Shown piece by piece: positions 37,041-46,483 of a stretch of DNA of 64,000 bases. The notes under the pieces are model-generated. The model was not told the origin of the DNA and did no database searches. It saw only the letters and a list, made by a program, of their open reading frames with translations. Positions within the stretch are counted from its first letter, which is position 1, and the number at the start of each line of letters is the position of its first letter. The position numbers were made by a program, and so were the translations under genes. Origin of the DNA: Trinickia dabaoshanensis (lineage in GTDB: Bacteria; Pseudomonadota; Gammaproteobacteria; Burkholderiales; Burkholderiaceae); the NCBI RefSeq assembly GCF_002879885.1, contig NZ_PNYA01000002.1, forward strand, positions 124,001 to 188,000, written 5' to 3'.

Positions 37041-37856
37041 ATGACCTATTTGCAGGAATCCAACCGGCCGAAGATCACCGTGCCGAAACTGCAAGCGATG
37101 CGCCAAGCGGGCGAAAAAATCGCGATGCTGACCTGCTATGACGCAAGCTTCGCCTCGCTGCTCGACCGTGCCGGCGTGGACGTGCAGTTGATCGGCGATT
37201 CGCTCGGCAACGTCGTGCAGGGTCAAACGACGACGCTGCCGGTCACGCTCGCCGACATCGCCTACCACACGGCATGCGTCGCGCGCGCGCAACCGCGCGG
37301 GCTCATTGTCGCCGACCTGCCGTTCGGCACCTATGGCACGCCCGCCGATGCGTTCGCGAGCTCGGTCGAGCTGATGCGCGCGGGCGCCCAAATGGTCAAG
37401 CTCGAAGGCGGCGAATGGTTGGCCGAGACGATCCGTTTCCTCGTCGAACGTTCGGTACCGGTATGCGCGCACTTGGGGCTCACGCCGCAATCCGTGCATG
37501 CGTTCGGCGGCTTCAAAGTGCAAGGCAAGACGGAGGAAGGCGCGCAGCAGTTGATGCGCGATGCGCTGGCCGTGCAGAACGCAGGCGCTCAATTGATCGT
37601 GCTCGAAGCCATCCCGCCGGCCGTCGCCACGAACGTGACGAACGCCGTCGCGATCCCAACGATCGGCATCGGCGCCGGCGTGGAGTGCTCAGGCCAAGTA
37701 CTCGTTTTGCAGGACATGCTCGGGATTTTTCCCGGCAAGCCGGCCCGCTTCGTCAAGGATTTCATGGCGGGCGCCCCGAGCATCGGCGCCGCCATCGAGG
37801 CTTACGTGAAAGCCGTCAAGGACGGCTCGTTCCCCGGCCCCGAGCACGTCTTTTAA
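37041..37856 (+). CDS. panB: 3-methyl-2-oxobutanoate hydroxymethyltransferase
   Basis: PanB makes ketopantoate from alpha-ketoisovalerate and methylene-THF, the first committed step of pantothenate and CoA synthesis. The 271-residue TIM-barrel enzyme has the motifs [25 protein letters not shown] (metal-binding Asp) and ADLPFGTYG, and the catalytic Glu in LEAIP. Length and sequence are complete. It lies 56 nt after the kinase gene and is probably the end of the pcnB-folK-dNK-panB operon, which links folate supply to the folate-dependent PanB step. Confidence 0.97.
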   Translation: MTYLQESNRPKITVPKLQAMRQAGEKIAMLTCYDASFASLLDRAGVDVQLIGDSLGNVVQGQTTTLPVTLADIAYHTACVARAQPRGLIVADLPFGTYGTPADAFASSVELMRAGAQMVKLEGGEWLAETIRFLVERSVPVCAHLGLTPQSVHAFGGFKVQGKTEEGAQQLMRDALAVQNAGAQLIVLEAIPPAVATNVTNAVAIPTIGIGAGVECSGQVLVLQDMLGIFPGKPARFVKDFMAGAPSIGAAIEAYVKAVKDGSFPGPEHVF

Positions 37857-37919
37857 CTGTCGCATCCGCCCGCCGCCGCGGTCCAAGCGATCGGGCGGCG
37901 CGTGTTCCGAAGGCCGGAT

Positions 37920-39899
37920 TCATGCGTTGCGGATGATTCGAGCAGGCAAGGCGCCGCGCAGTGCATTGCAGACGACGATCTCTTGCGCGCGCAAGAGATC
38001 GGCTTGCGTCAACGTTCGCTCGCGAGCACCCATCGCCGTATCGTCGAGTAAGACTTGCCGCATCACGCCGGGCAGCAGTCCCGCCGACAGCGGCGGCGTG
38101 TACCAATCGCCGTCCAGCTTGACGAACACGTTCGAACGCCCGCCCTCGGTCAATTCCCCACGCTCGTTGAAGAACAGCGCATCGAAACCGCCAAGGGTCT
38201 CGGCGAGCCGCCATGCGCGGTCGTAGTCGGCGCGCGACGTCGTTTTATGACGCAGCAGATACGCGTCCGAGCGCGTTGCCGCGAAGCCGTGCTCGGGCGC
38301 CAGCACCACCCCGACCGGGGCAAGCGAATCGTTTGGCGACTCGTTCGCGTGCCGCGCGTCGGTAAGGCGGCGCACCGCTGCGAGCGGTCCGCCCGCGATG
38401 TCGGACTGGCCACCCTTGCTCAACGCGAGCCGCACGCGGTGCGCGACGCCTGCCGGCAAGCTCGCGCAATGCGCGGCGAGACGCTCGCGCAGCGCAGGCG
38501 CGTCGAACACGAAGTCGAGTTCGGCGGCACTTGCGCCGAGCCGGGCGAGATGCCGCTCTAGGTAGCGAACGCCATCCTCGCGCGTGGCGTACATCGTTTC
38601 GAACAATTGCAGGCCGGGATCGGCGCCGGTCAAGAACTTCGCCTTGAGCCGGCACTCGGCGTATTCGTCGAGCGCCACGCTGTCGAGCACGATGCCGCCG
38701 CCGACACCCATGGTTCCGCGCCGCGTCGCGCCCGCATCGGCCGGCGCGTCGAGCGTGAGCGTGCGGATCGCGACGGATAGGCAGAAATCGCCGCAGCCGC
38801 CAGCCGGCGACGGATCGATCCAGCCGATCATGCCCGTATAGAGTCCGCGCGGCGTCGTTTCAATCTCGTCGATGAGTTGCATCGTCCGATGCTTCGGCGC
38901 ACCCGTGATCGATCCGCACGGAAAGAGCGCGCGCAGGACGTCCGCAAACGACGTGCGTTCGATCAAATCGGCTTCGATCGTCGACGTCATAGCCCAAATC
39001 GACGGATACGGTTCGACCGAAAACAAAGCGGGAACGCGGACCGAGCCGGTCTTCGCCACGCGCGACAAGTCGTTGCGCAGCAGATCGACGATCATCAGAT
39101 TTTCCGCGCGATTCTTCGGATCCGAGCGCAAAAACGCCGCTGCGCGCGCATCGTCATCGGCCGACGCACCACGTGCCGTCGTCCCCTTCATCGGCCGCGT
39201 GCGCAGGCGCGCTCCGAGCTTTTCGACGAAAAGCTCGGGCGAGCACGACAGGACCCACTCATCGCCGGGCAACGCGATCAACGCGCCGTAACGCACCGGC
39301 TGCCGTTCGCGCAAGCGCCGGTATAACCCGACGGGCGATCCGAACGCGTCGAACCCGAGGCGATACGTGTAATTGATTTGGTAGGACTCGCCGGCGCACA
39401 ACGCTTCATGCACGGCTGCGATCGCCCTCACGAATTCGTCGCAGGTCACGCTTTCCACGACATTGGCCGCACCGGCGACCGATGGCGGGGGCAGCGGCTC
39501 GCTACTTCCACCGTCCGCGCACGATCCGCTGTCGAGTGCCGCCAGCCAGGCATCGACCTGCTCGCGCGAGCGCTTTTCGCAATGCGCGAACAACAAAAAA
39601 CGCAGCGGGGCGTCGCCGCCACGCTGCGTGAAATGGATTACCGGCCGCGCCGCGGACAGCGAAAGCCGCCGCTGGGCGAACTCGAGATCTCGTCCGAACT
39701 CGTAATCGCCGAGCACGACGGCATGCAAGCCGCCGCGCATATCGCGCTCGAGTTCGGCGCAAACCTCATCGAGCGCTTGCGCATTCGTGCAAACGTGCTC
39801 GCGCACGAAGCCCGTATAGAGCCGGCTCGCCGGCGTCGTCGCGCTCGCCTCGCAGTCGTCGAGCAGCACGAAAGGCGCGCCGCGGTCTTCTACCTTCAT
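37920..39899 (-). CDS. pabB: Bifunctional aminodeoxychorismate synthase component I / aminodeoxychorismate lyase (PabB-PabC fusion)
   Basis: A 659-residue fusion covering two steps of p-aminobenzoate synthesis. Residues about 1-415 are the chorismate-binding PabB part, with RPMKGTTARG, ENLMIVDLLRNDLSRVA and PCGSITGAPKHRTM. Residues about 425-659 are a class IV aminotransferase-fold PabC lyase, with LFETMYA, RHKTTSRADYDRA (likely PLP lysine region) and GELTEGGRSNVFV. The glutamine amidotransferase PabA is not adjacent. It is convergent with panB and downstream of dnaJ, 69 nt away. PABA feeds folate, like the nearby folK product. Confidence 0.93.
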   Translation of the reverse strand: MKVEDRGAPFVLLDDCEASATTPASRLYTGFVREHVCTNAQALDEVCAELERDMRGGLHAVVLGDYEFGRDLEFAQRRLSLSAARPVIHFTQRGGDAPLRFLLFAHCEKRSREQVDAWLAALDSGSCADGGSSEPLPPPSVAGAANVVESVTCDEFVRAIAAVHEALCAGESYQINYTYRLGFDAFGSPVGLYRRLRERQPVRYGALIALPGDEWVLSCSPELFVEKLGARLRTRPMKGTTARGASADDDARAAAFLRSDPKNRAENLMIVDLLRNDLSRVAKTGSVRVPALFSVEPYPSIWAMTSTIEADLIERTSFADVLRALFPCGSITGAPKHRTMQLIDEIETTPRGLYTGMIGWIDPSPAGGCGDFCLSVAIRTLTLDAPADAGATRRGTMGVGGGIVLDSVALDEYAECRLKAKFLTGADPGLQLFETMYATREDGVRYLERHLARLGASAAELDFVFDAPALRERLAAHCASLPAGVAHRVRLALSKGGQSDIAGGPLAAVRRLTDARHANESPNDSLAPVGVVLAPEHGFAATRSDAYLLRHKTTSRADYDRAWRLAETLGGFDALFFNERGELTEGGRSNVFVKLDGDWYTPPLSAGLLPGVMRQVLLDDTAMGARERTLTQADLLRAQEIVVCNALRGALPARIIRNA

Positions 39900-39968
39900 C
39901 TACCCATCCGTCGGCGCGCCCGCCCGGTACCTCATGACGAACGCGCAGCCGATCGGCCCGTCGGCCGA

Positions 39969-41105
39969 TCAATCGAAAAAGCTCTTTACCCGGTCGAACC
40001 AGCTCTTGCTTTGCGGGCTATGACGCGAACCGCCTTCCACGAGCGCCTTCTCGAACTGCTTGAGCAAATCTCGTTGCGTGTCGGTGAGCTTCACCGGCGT
40101 TTCGACTTGCACGTGCACGTACAAATCGCCCGGCACGCTCGAGCGCAAGCCCTTGATGCCCTTGCCGCGCAACCGGAACGTCTTGCCCGATTGCGTGCCC
40201 TCGGGCACCGTGAACGTCGCGCGGCCCGCAAGCGTCGGCACCTCGATCTCGCCGCCGAGCGCCGCCGTCGTAAACGGAATCGGCATCTGGCAGTGCAGAT
40301 CGTCGCCGTCGCGCTCGAACACCGTATGCGCCTTGATGTGAATCTCGACGTACAGGTCGCCCGGGGGCCCGCCGTTCACACCCGGCTCGCCGTTGCCCGA
40401 CGAGCGGATGCGCATGCCGTCGTCGATCCCGGCCGGAATCTTGACTTCGAGCGTCTTCGTTTCCTTTACCTTGCCCGCACCGTGGCAGTTCAAGCACGGA
40501 TCGGGAATGTAGGTGCCGCTGCCGTGACACTTCGGACACGTTTGCTGGATGCTGAAAAAGCCCTGCGACATGCGCACGGCGCCCGAACCGTTACAGGTCG
40601 GACACGTTTCCGGCTTCGTACCGGGCTTGGCACCCGAGCCATGGCAGATTTCGCACGACACCCAGCTCGGCACGCGAATTTGCGTTTCGCACCCGTGCGC
40701 CGCTTGCTCGAGCGTGATCTCCATGCTGTAGCGCAGATCGGCGCCGCGATAGACCTGCGGACCCGCGCGCCCACGCGCCGCGCCGCCGGCCGCTTGGCCG
40801 AAGATGTCGCCGAAGATGTCGCCGAACGCATCCGCGAAGCCGCCGAAGCCCTGCGCGCCGGCGGCACCCGCCATATTCGGATCGACACCGGCATGGCCGT
40901 ACTGATCGTAGGCCGCGCGCTTTTGCGCGTCCGAGAGCATTTCATAGGCTTCCTTCACCTCTTTGAAACGCTCTTCGGAATTCTTGTTGTCGGGGTTGCG
41001 GTCGGGGTGGTACTTCATCGCGAGCTTGCGATACGCCTTCTTGATCTCGTCGTCGCTCGCATTCTTGGCAACGCCCAGAACCTCGTAGTAATCCCGTTTC
41101 GCCAT
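39969..41105 (-). CDS. dnaJ: Chaperone protein DnaJ
   Basis: DnaJ is the Hsp40 co-chaperone that delivers substrates to DnaK and stimulates its ATPase. The 378-residue protein has a J-domain (1-70) with the essential HPD motif (KYHPDRNP), a Gly/Phe-rich segment, and four zinc-binding C-x-x-C-x-G-x-G repeats ([32 protein letters not shown]). Two C-terminal beta domains follow. The ATG at 41105 was chosen because [12 protein letters not shown] is the family N-terminus; a 16-codon upstream extension was rejected. It follows dnaK by 226 nt. Confidence 0.98.
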   Translation of the reverse strand: MAKRDYYEVLGVAKNASDDEIKKAYRKLAMKYHPDRNPDNKNSEERFKEVKEAYEMLSDAQKRAAYDQYGHAGVDPNMAGAAGAQGFGGFADAFGDIFGDIFGQAAGGAARGRAGPQVYRGADLRYSMEITLEQAAHGCETQIRVPSWVSCEICHGSGAKPGTKPETCPTCNGSGAVRMSQGFFSIQQTCPKCHGSGTYIPDPCLNCHGAGKVKETKTLEVKIPAGIDDGMRIRSSGNGEPGVNGGPPGDLYVEIHIKAHTVFERDGDDLHCQMPIPFTTAALGGEIEVPTLAGRATFTVPEGTQSGKTFRLRGKGIKGLRSSVPGDLYVHVQVETPVKLTDTQRDLLKQFEKALVEGGSRHSPQSKSWFDRVKSFFD

Positions 41106-41272
41106 CGGTTCACCGCCGGTTCGCGCGTTGTCGCGCGACCGCTCCTTTCGCAAACTGTGGAGTCTTGCGACTCGTTAGACAGGCGCCGCCATACCGGCTG
41201 CACCGGTCTAGCGTCCCGCCCTCCATAAAACAAATGTGCCCGGAGAACCCGAAGGCCCGCCAGGCGTCGATT

Positions 41273-41303
41273 CGGCCGGTCGTTTCGTAAGAAACGCCGG
41301 CCG
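41273..41303 (-). other. Hairpin in the dnaK-dnaJ gap
   Basis: The transcript can form CGGCCGG-CGTTTC paired with GAAACG-A-CCGGCCG, 13 bp with one bulge and a 4-nt loop, about 28 nt after the dnaK stop. No U-run follows. It may partly terminate or stabilise dnaK mRNA, giving less DnaJ than DnaK. Confidence 0.55.
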
Positions 41304-41331
41304 CTTCACGGCGCGAGAACGCAACCGTCGG

Positions 41332-43302
41332 TCAGTCCTTCTTCACTTCCTTGAACTCGGCGTCGACCACGTCGTCCTCGGGCTTGCTCGTGCCCTGACC
41401 CGCGCTCGCACCGGCCGCACCGGCCGACGCACCGCCGGCCGCCGCGCCCGCCGCGCCCGCCGCGCCTTGAGCCTGCATGTCGGCGTACATCTTTTCGCCG
41501 AGCTTTTGCGATGCCGTGGCCAGCGCTTCGATCTTCGCTTCGAGCGCGGCCTTATCGGCCGAGCTGCTCTTGAGCGATTCCTCGAGATCCTTCAAGGCCG
41601 ACTCGATCTTTTCCTTTTCGGAAGCGTCGATCTTATCGCCATATTCGGTCAACGCCTTCTTCGTGCTGTGCACGAGCGCATCGCCTTGATTGCGTGCATC
41701 GGCCAATTCGCGCAGACGGTGATCTTCCTCGGCGTTCGCCTCGGCGTCCTTCACCATCTTCTCGATCTCGGCTTCGGACAGGCCCGAATTCGCCTTGATG
41801 GTGATCTTGTTTTCCTTGCCGGTCGCTTTGTCCTTCGCGCCGACGTGCAAGATGCCGTTCGCGTCGATGTCGAACGTCACCTCGATTTGCGGCACGCCGC
41901 GCGGTGCGGGCGGAATGCCTTCGAGGTTGAACTCGCCGAGCAGCTTATTGCCGGCCGCCATCTCGCGTTCGCCTTGGAACACCTTGATCGTCACGGCCGA
42001 TTGGTTATCGTCCGCCGTCGAATACACCTGCGAGTGCTTCGTCGGAATCGTGGTGTTCTTGTTGATCATCTTCGTCATCACGCCGCCGAGCGTTTCGATG
42101 CCGAGCGAAAGCGGCGTCACGTCGAGCAGCAGCACGTCCTTGCGCTCGCCCGAGAGCACCTGCCCTTGGATCGCGGCGCCCACGGCGACGGCTTCGTCCG
42201 GGTTCACGTCACGGCGCGGCTCCTTGCCGAAGAACTCCTTGACCGTGTCTTGCACCTTCGGCATACGCGTCATACCGCCGACGAGAATCACGTCGTCGAT
42301 GTCGCTGACCTTCACGCCGGCGTCCTTGATCGCGATGCGGCACGGCTCTACCGTCCGCGTGATCAGTTCTTCGACGAGCGCTTCGAGCTTGGCGCGCGTG
42401 ATCTTCAGGTTCAAGTGCTTCGGACCCGATGCGTCCGCCGTGATGTACGGCAGGTTGATTTCGGTCTGCTGGCTCGACGAGAGTTCGATCTTCGCCTTTT
42501 CGGCCGCTTCCTTCAGGCGTTGCAGCGCGAGCACATCCTTCGACAGGTCGACGCCTTGCTCCTTCTTGAACTCGCCGATGATGTAATCGATGATGCGCTG
42601 GTCGAAGTCCTCGCCGCCGAGGAACGTATCGCCGTTCGTCGACAGCACCTCGAACTGCATTTCGCCGTCGACGTCGGCGATCTCGATGATCGAGACGTCG
42701 AACGTGCCGCCGCCGAGGTCATACACGGCGATCTTGCGGTCGCCCTTTTCAGCCTTGTCCAAACCGAATGCGAGCGCGGCCGCCGTCGGCTCGTTGATGA
42801 TCCGCTTGACTTCGAGACCGGCGATCCGGCCCGCGTCCTTCGTCGCTTGGCGCTGACTGTCGTTGAAGTACGCCGGCACCGTGATCACGGCTTCCGTGAC
42901 CGGCTCGCCGAGGTAGTCCTCGGCGGTCTTCTTCATCTTGCGCAGCACTTCCGCCGAGATTTGCGGCGGGGCGAGCTTCTGGCCATGCGCCTCGACCCAG
43001 GCATCGCCGTTGTCGGCCTTCATGATCTTGTAGGGCATGAGGCCGATGTCTTTTTGGACTTCCTTTTCCTCGAAGCGGCGGCCGATCAGGCGCTTGACCG
43101 CGAACAGCGTGTTCTTCGGGTTCGTTACCGACTGGCGCTTGGCCGGCGCGCCGACCAGAATCTCGTTGTCGTCCATGTAGGCGATGACCGAGGGGGTCGT
43201 ACGAGCGCCCTCCGAGTTCTCGATCACTTTCACTTGGTTGCCTTCCATCAGCGCCACGCACGAGTTCGTGGTGCCGAGGTCGATGCCGATAATCTTGCCC
43301 AT
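41332..43302 (-). CDS. dnaK: Chaperone protein DnaK (Hsp70)
   Basis: The 656-residue Hsp70 folds and protects proteins using ATP. The nucleotide-binding domain (1-385) shows [29 protein letters not shown] and [13 protein letters not shown]. The substrate-binding domain and lid follow, with a Gly/Ala-rich linker before the conserved end [20 protein letters not shown] precedes the ATG directly. A sigma-32-like promoter lies about 85 nt upstream, so dnaK-dnaJ can be induced separately from grpE. Confidence 0.98.
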   Translation of the reverse strand: MGKIIGIDLGTTNSCVALMEGNQVKVIENSEGARTTPSVIAYMDDNEILVGAPAKRQSVTNPKNTLFAVKRLIGRRFEEKEVQKDIGLMPYKIMKADNGDAWVEAHGQKLAPPQISAEVLRKMKKTAEDYLGEPVTEAVITVPAYFNDSQRQATKDAGRIAGLEVKRIINEPTAAALAFGLDKAEKGDRKIAVYDLGGGTFDVSIIEIADVDGEMQFEVLSTNGDTFLGGEDFDQRIIDYIIGEFKKEQGVDLSKDVLALQRLKEAAEKAKIELSSSQQTEINLPYITADASGPKHLNLKITRAKLEALVEELITRTVEPCRIAIKDAGVKVSDIDDVILVGGMTRMPKVQDTVKEFFGKEPRRDVNPDEAVAVGAAIQGQVLSGERKDVLLLDVTPLSLGIETLGGVMTKMINKNTTIPTKHSQVYSTADDNQSAVTIKVFQGEREMAAGNKLLGEFNLEGIPPAPRGVPQIEVTFDIDANGILHVGAKDKATGKENKITIKANSGLSEAEIEKMVKDAEANAEEDHRLRELADARNQGDALVHSTKKALTEYGDKIDASEKEKIESALKDLEESLKSSSADKAALEAKIEALATASQKLGEKMYADMQAQGAAGAAGAAAGGASAGAAGASAGQGTSKPEDDVVDAEFKEVKKD

Positions 43303-43387
43303 TTTTCCTGATCTCCGAAATATTCGATCGCTTCGACGAGACGGCGCTCTATTTGCGCAACCGCCCGTTCAATTCAAACCTGCACTC

Positions 43388-43416
43388 AACATGTGTGCCG
43401 ACACGCCATTTTCAAG
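43388..43416 (-). promoter_or_regulatory. Sigma-32 (RpoH) type promoter upstream of dnaK
   Basis: On the minus strand a perfect CTTGAAA -35 element is followed after 13 nt by ACACATGTT, which matches 6 of 9 positions of the CCCCATNTA consensus. The location, about 85 nt before the dnaK ATG, and the function of the gene support it. Confidence 0.65.
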
Positions 43417-43598
43417 ACCCGCACGACACCGCGCACCGCACCGGCAAACCGCTTTTTGGCGATTTTTTTGCCCGCGCCGCGTCTAGCGCGGCCAGCGGCG
43501 GCTTCCCGCATCCCGAAAATCGACGGCCCGGTGGCGTCGAGGGCGGACGCGCTCATCGCTAGCGTGGTTTCTTACCCAGCCGAGCCGCGCGCGCCCGG

Positions 43599-44165
43599 TT
43601 ACTTCGGCTGCGAAACCGTCACGAGCGCGGGACGCAGCACGCGATCGGCAATCACATAGCCTTTTTGCAGCACGGAGACGACCGTGTTCGGCTCCTGCTC
43701 GGCCGGCACCATCGAGATAGCCTGATGGCGGTGCGGATCGAATTTTTCGCCCACCGGGTTGACGGCCACGACGCGGCCCTTTTCCATCGCGCTCGTGAGC
43801 TGGCGCAGCGTCAACTCGACGCCTTCGCGCAGCTTCGTCGCGTCGCCGGACGTATCCGCCAGCGCGGCTTCGAGACTGTCCAAGACGGGCAGCAGATGTT
43901 CGGCGAAGCCTTCGATCGCGAACTTGCGGGCCTTCGTGACGTCCTCCGCGGCGCGGCGGCGCACGTTTTCGGTCTCCGCCTTCGCGCGCAGGTAGCTTTC
44001 GTTCAGCTCCGTGATCTTCGCCTGCGCCTCGCCGAGCGCGTCGGAACCCGCCGCGGCTGCGCCCGGCTGCTCTTGCGCCGCGACGTTCTCAGCCGCGCCT
44101 TGTTGGGCGGCCTCTTCCGAAGATTGCGGTTGCTGGCTGGCCGAATTGTCTTGCGTATTTTCCAT
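43599..44165 (-). CDS. grpE: Nucleotide exchange factor GrpE
   Basis: GrpE exchanges ADP for ATP on DnaK. The 188-residue protein has an Ala/Gln-rich N-terminus and a long coiled-coil (about 45-100, [20 protein letters not shown] region). The C-terminal beta domain carries the family signature [10 protein letters not shown] and [18 protein letters not shown]. The ATG at 44165 was chosen; a 79-codon upstream extension lacks family similarity and would run over the sigma-32 promoter. Confidence 0.96.
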   Translation of the reverse strand: MENTQDNSASQQPQSSEEAAQQGAAENVAAQEQPGAAAAGSDALGEAQAKITELNESYLRAKAETENVRRRAAEDVTKARKFAIEGFAEHLLPVLDSLEAALADTSGDATKLREGVELTLRQLTSAMEKGRVVAVNPVGEKFDPHRHQAISMVPAEQEPNTVVSVLQKGYVIADRVLRPALVTVSQPK

Positions 44166-44302
44166 GTCGCTGAAAATCGTCCAAAAAGTGAAATCGATGC
44201 GACGGCTGGCCCAAACGGCATCTGGCGGGCCGCCGGGCAATACGGACTGGAGCTGGCCCGATCCGTTGCCGAAAAACGACGTTGCCATCGCGCGTCGCGA
44301 GG

Positions 44303-44331
44303 GAAATGGGGGCGACCCGAGGCCTTTCAAC
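44303..44331 (-). promoter_or_regulatory. Strong sigma-32 (RpoH) type promoter upstream of grpE
   Basis: On the minus strand GTTGAAA is followed after exactly 13 nt by CCCCATTTC, which matches 8 of 9 bases of the CCCCATNTA consensus. The predicted start is near 44296, about 130 nt before the grpE ATG. Confidence 0.8.
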
Positions 44332-44416
44332 CCCTTGCCCGCCCATTTTTTGCACCGCCGGCGCAAAAACGGAAACGAACGGTAACACCGGTTACGGCCC
44401 AACCGTCAAAACGCCG

Positions 44417-44445
44417 TTGAGCGCCATCGTGGTTTGCCCTAAACT
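44417..44445 (+). promoter_or_regulatory. Candidate sigma-70 promoter of the small exported protein gene
   Basis: TTGAGC is followed after 17 nt by TAAACT (4 of 6 matches in each box). The predicted start is near 44452, about 95 nt before the GTG start of the 53-residue ORF. Moderate evidence only. Confidence 0.4.
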
Positions 44446-44547
44446 GACTTCATGCGTTTCGCGTCCGGAAAAGCCGGGCGGCAAACGCCGCGTTGCCCCA
44501 TCCGACCGCTTCCGTCCGTAACCCCTTTCTCCGCGTGAGGGAGTACC

Positions 44548-44709
44548 GTGAAACTGACCTTTGCCATCGCGGTGGTCGCTCTGGTACTCGTCGCGGGCAC
44601 CACGACCATCTGCCTATCCGGCGCCGTGACCGACTGCACGACGGAATACGGCGGCGCGCATGCGGCGTTCGATTCGCTGTTTACTCCCCACCCGAAAGCT
44701 TGTCGATGA
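44548..44709 (+). CDS. Small exported or membrane protein, 53 residues, unknown function
   Basis: A short ORF starting with GTG, preceded by GAGGGAG at good spacing. The product starts MKLTFAIAVVALVLVAG, a clear signal peptide or membrane helix, and then has a short polar part with three cysteines (TICLSG, TDCTTE, KACR). I do not recognise a family. It is divergent from grpE, and its 3' end overlaps the convergent hslR stop by 29 bp. The ribosome-binding site, the hydrophobic start and a candidate promoter make it more credible than a chance ORF, but comparative evidence is needed to settle it. Confidence 0.55.
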   Translation: MKLTFAIAVVALVLVAGTTTICLSGAVTDCTTEYGGAHAAFDSLFTPHPKACR

Positions 44710-45088
44710 CGCGCCGGTCGCGTTTGGTCGGCCGTCCTTGCAGCGCGGCCGCCGGCTCCCGGTAAGTCCGGCGCCGCTCGGCTTCCACCTCGCGTTTGGC
44801 CCGGCTCTCGGCCGTCTCGGCATAGAGCGTTTGCGCGACGCTCGCGGGCCCACGTACCTCGCACACGCCCAATACCTGGACTTCCCAGACGATTCGCTCG
44901 ATCTCGACCACGACTAGATCGCCGACGCGGACCTCTTTCGCCGGCTTCACGGCCGCACCGCCGATCCGCACGCGCCCCTTTTCGACGGCATCGGCGGCCA
45001 GCGAGCGGGTTTTGTAGAACCGGGCAGCCCAGAGCCATTTGTCGATACGCATGCGCGCACCGGGTTCGGTCGAGATCTTATAGTTCAT
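44681..45088 (-). CDS. hslR: Heat-shock S4-domain RNA-binding protein Hsp15
   Basis: Hsp15 rescues stalled 50S subunits that carry peptidyl-tRNA after heat stress. The 135-residue protein has the S4 domain (about 13-75, RIDKWLWAARFYKTRSLAAD) and a basic C-terminal helix region (RAKREVEAERRRTYREP). The ATG at 45088 gives the usual MNYKIS start in Burkholderia; an ATG at 45052 is a possible shorter start. It lies 106 nt after hemH in the same direction, inside a heat-shock gene block, which supports the role. Confidence 0.9.
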   Translation of the reverse strand: MNYKISTEPGARMRIDKWLWAARFYKTRSLAADAVEKGRVRIGGAAVKPAKEVRVGDLVVVEIERIVWEVQVLGVCEVRGPASVAQTLYAETAESRAKREVEAERRRTYREPAAALQGRPTKRDRRVIDKLSGGE

Positions 45089-45194
45089 CGCGGCATTGCC
45101 AAGAAAACAGAAGAAGCCGGCACCCGGGCATGCAGGCACGCAACGAGCCTGCCCGCGCCCGGCGAAGCGGCGACTCGGGTCACATTCCACCCGT

Positions 45195-46262
45195 TCATGC
45201 CGCGACGCCCGCCGGTACGCCTTCGAGCACCGGCCAGCCTTGCAACTGTTGCGCGACGATTTCGCCGAGCGCCGAGATCCACGCTTGAGACGCATTGAGG
45301 CAGGCGATACGATGAAACTCTTTCCCGCCCGCATGCAAGAACTCGTCGCGCACTTCGAGGCCTATCTCCTCGATCGTTTCCAGGCAATCGGCCGTGAACC
45401 CGGGGCAAAAAACGTCCACCCGGCGTACGCCCGCGGCGCCCAGTTCGCGCAGCGTGGGAGCCGTATAGGGCTGCAGCCACTCGGCCCGGCCGAAGCGCGA
45501 CTGGAACGTGATCAAACATTCGGTGGGCGTGAGACCCAGCGCCGCCATCAGGAGCGCGGCCGTCGTACGGCATTGGTCGTGGTACGGATCGCCGAGATCC
45601 AGCGTGCGCTTGGGCACGCCGTGAAAACTCAACACGAGCTTGTCGCCTGCCGCGAAATCGGGCTGACCGTGCGCCGCCCAGTACCGCCGCACCTGCTCGG
45701 CTAGCGCCGCGATATAAGCCGGGTGGTCGGCATAGTGGCGCACGGTACGCACTTCGAGCTGATTGCGCATACGGGCCAACGCCGCGAACGCGGCATCGAA
45801 CGCCGTTGCCGTGGTCGAGGACGAATATTGCGGATACATCGGCATCAGCAAGACCCGCTCGGCGCCCGCCAGCTTGAGTTGGCCCAGCATCGCGCCGATG
45901 CCGGGCGTGCCGTAGCGCATCGCGTAATCGACGAGGACGCGGTAGCCGTTCGCATGCAGCAACTGACGCACCGCCTCCACTTGCTTTTCGGTATGCACGC
46001 GCAGCGGCGAGCCCTCGGGCATCCAAACCGACGCGTATTTTCTCGCCGACGAGCGGCCGCGCAGCGGCAAGATCAGTGCGCGCAACAGCGGCTGCCACAG
46101 CAGCGCGGGAATCTCGACGACGCGCGGATCGGACAGAAATTGGGCCAAATAGCGCCGCACGGCGCGCGGCGTCGGCGCGTCGGGCGTGCCGAGATTGATG
46201 AGCAGCACCGCGACGCGATGCGAGGCGGCGGGCTGCGACGGCAACTCGAGATCGAAACGCAT
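45195..46262 (-). CDS. hemH: Ferrochelatase
   Basis: HemH inserts Fe(II) into protoporphyrin IX, the last step of haem synthesis. The 355-residue protein shows [11 protein letters not shown], the YPQYSSSTT region, LSFHGVPKR with the catalytic His, and [16 protein letters not shown]. The ATG at 46262 gives a normal N-terminus; a 40-codon upstream extension was rejected. The gene sits between hrcA and hslR, a conserved placement in Burkholderia. A TATAAT box on the minus strand at 46338-46343 may belong to its own promoter. Confidence 0.96.
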   Translation of the reverse strand: MRFDLELPSQPAASHRVAVLLINLGTPDAPTPRAVRRYLAQFLSDPRVVEIPALLWQPLLRALILPLRGRSSARKYASVWMPEGSPLRVHTEKQVEAVRQLLHANGYRVLVDYAMRYGTPGIGAMLGQLKLAGAERVLLMPMYPQYSSSTTATAFDAAFAALARMRNQLEVRTVRHYADHPAYIAALAEQVRRYWAAHGQPDFAAGDKLVLSFHGVPKRTLDLGDPYHDQCRTTAALLMAALGLTPTECLITFQSRFGRAEWLQPYTAPTLRELGAAGVRRVDVFCPGFTADCLETIEEIGLEVRDEFLHAGGKEFHRIACLNASQAWISALGEIVAQQLQGWPVLEGVPAGVAA

Positions 46263-46337
46263 GAGCAATAGGGAGCGCCCGTGGGCGTAGCTTGAGCGCG
46301 GCACGAGGCCCGCGCCGCTTGGGTTGACGTGAGGGCC

Positions 46338-46343
46338 ATTATA
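46338..46343 (-). promoter_or_regulatory. TATAAT -10 element upstream of hemH
   Basis: A perfect TATAAT on the minus strand lies about 75 nt before the hemH ATG, in the hrcA-hemH gap. No good -35 hexamer is seen at 16-18 nt, so this is a partial promoter call. Confidence 0.35.
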
Positions 46344-46483
46344 GCGGCGCCCCCGGCACCGGCAGTTCGGCCGTCCGGCCAATGGCGCCGGCCAGGTGAC
46401 GGGCGCACGATACAGATGCGCGCCGCGGCTCGCGCGGCTCAGGGCTAGTTCCGAGGCTGGCTCGACGCTAGCTCAGGGCCGAA

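Larger units (their letters stand above)
44166..44547. other. Divergent regulatory region between grpE and the small exported protein gene
   Basis: This 382-bp gap holds the grpE sigma-32 promoter on the minus strand and a candidate sigma-70 promoter on the plus strand. The predicted grpE 5' leader is about 130 nt. No CIRCE inverted repeat (TTAGCACTC-N9-GAGTGCTAA) is present, although hrcA is nearby. Nothing else could be recognised. Confidence 0.6.

Noticed and set aside
37860-37910. Terminator between panB and pabB
   Set aside because: Only a 7-bp stem (CCGCCCG/CGGGCGG) with a 20-nt loop and no T-run; too weak to call.
41236-43311. A 691-codon open frame antisense to dnaK
   Set aside because: Antisense frames over dnaK are a known artefact of codon bias; no ribosome-binding site or domain here.
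44166-44547. CIRCE operator for HrcA near grpE
   Set aside because: I looked for TTAGCACTC and its partner in all gaps of the chaperone block and found none; sigma-32 boxes explain the region better.
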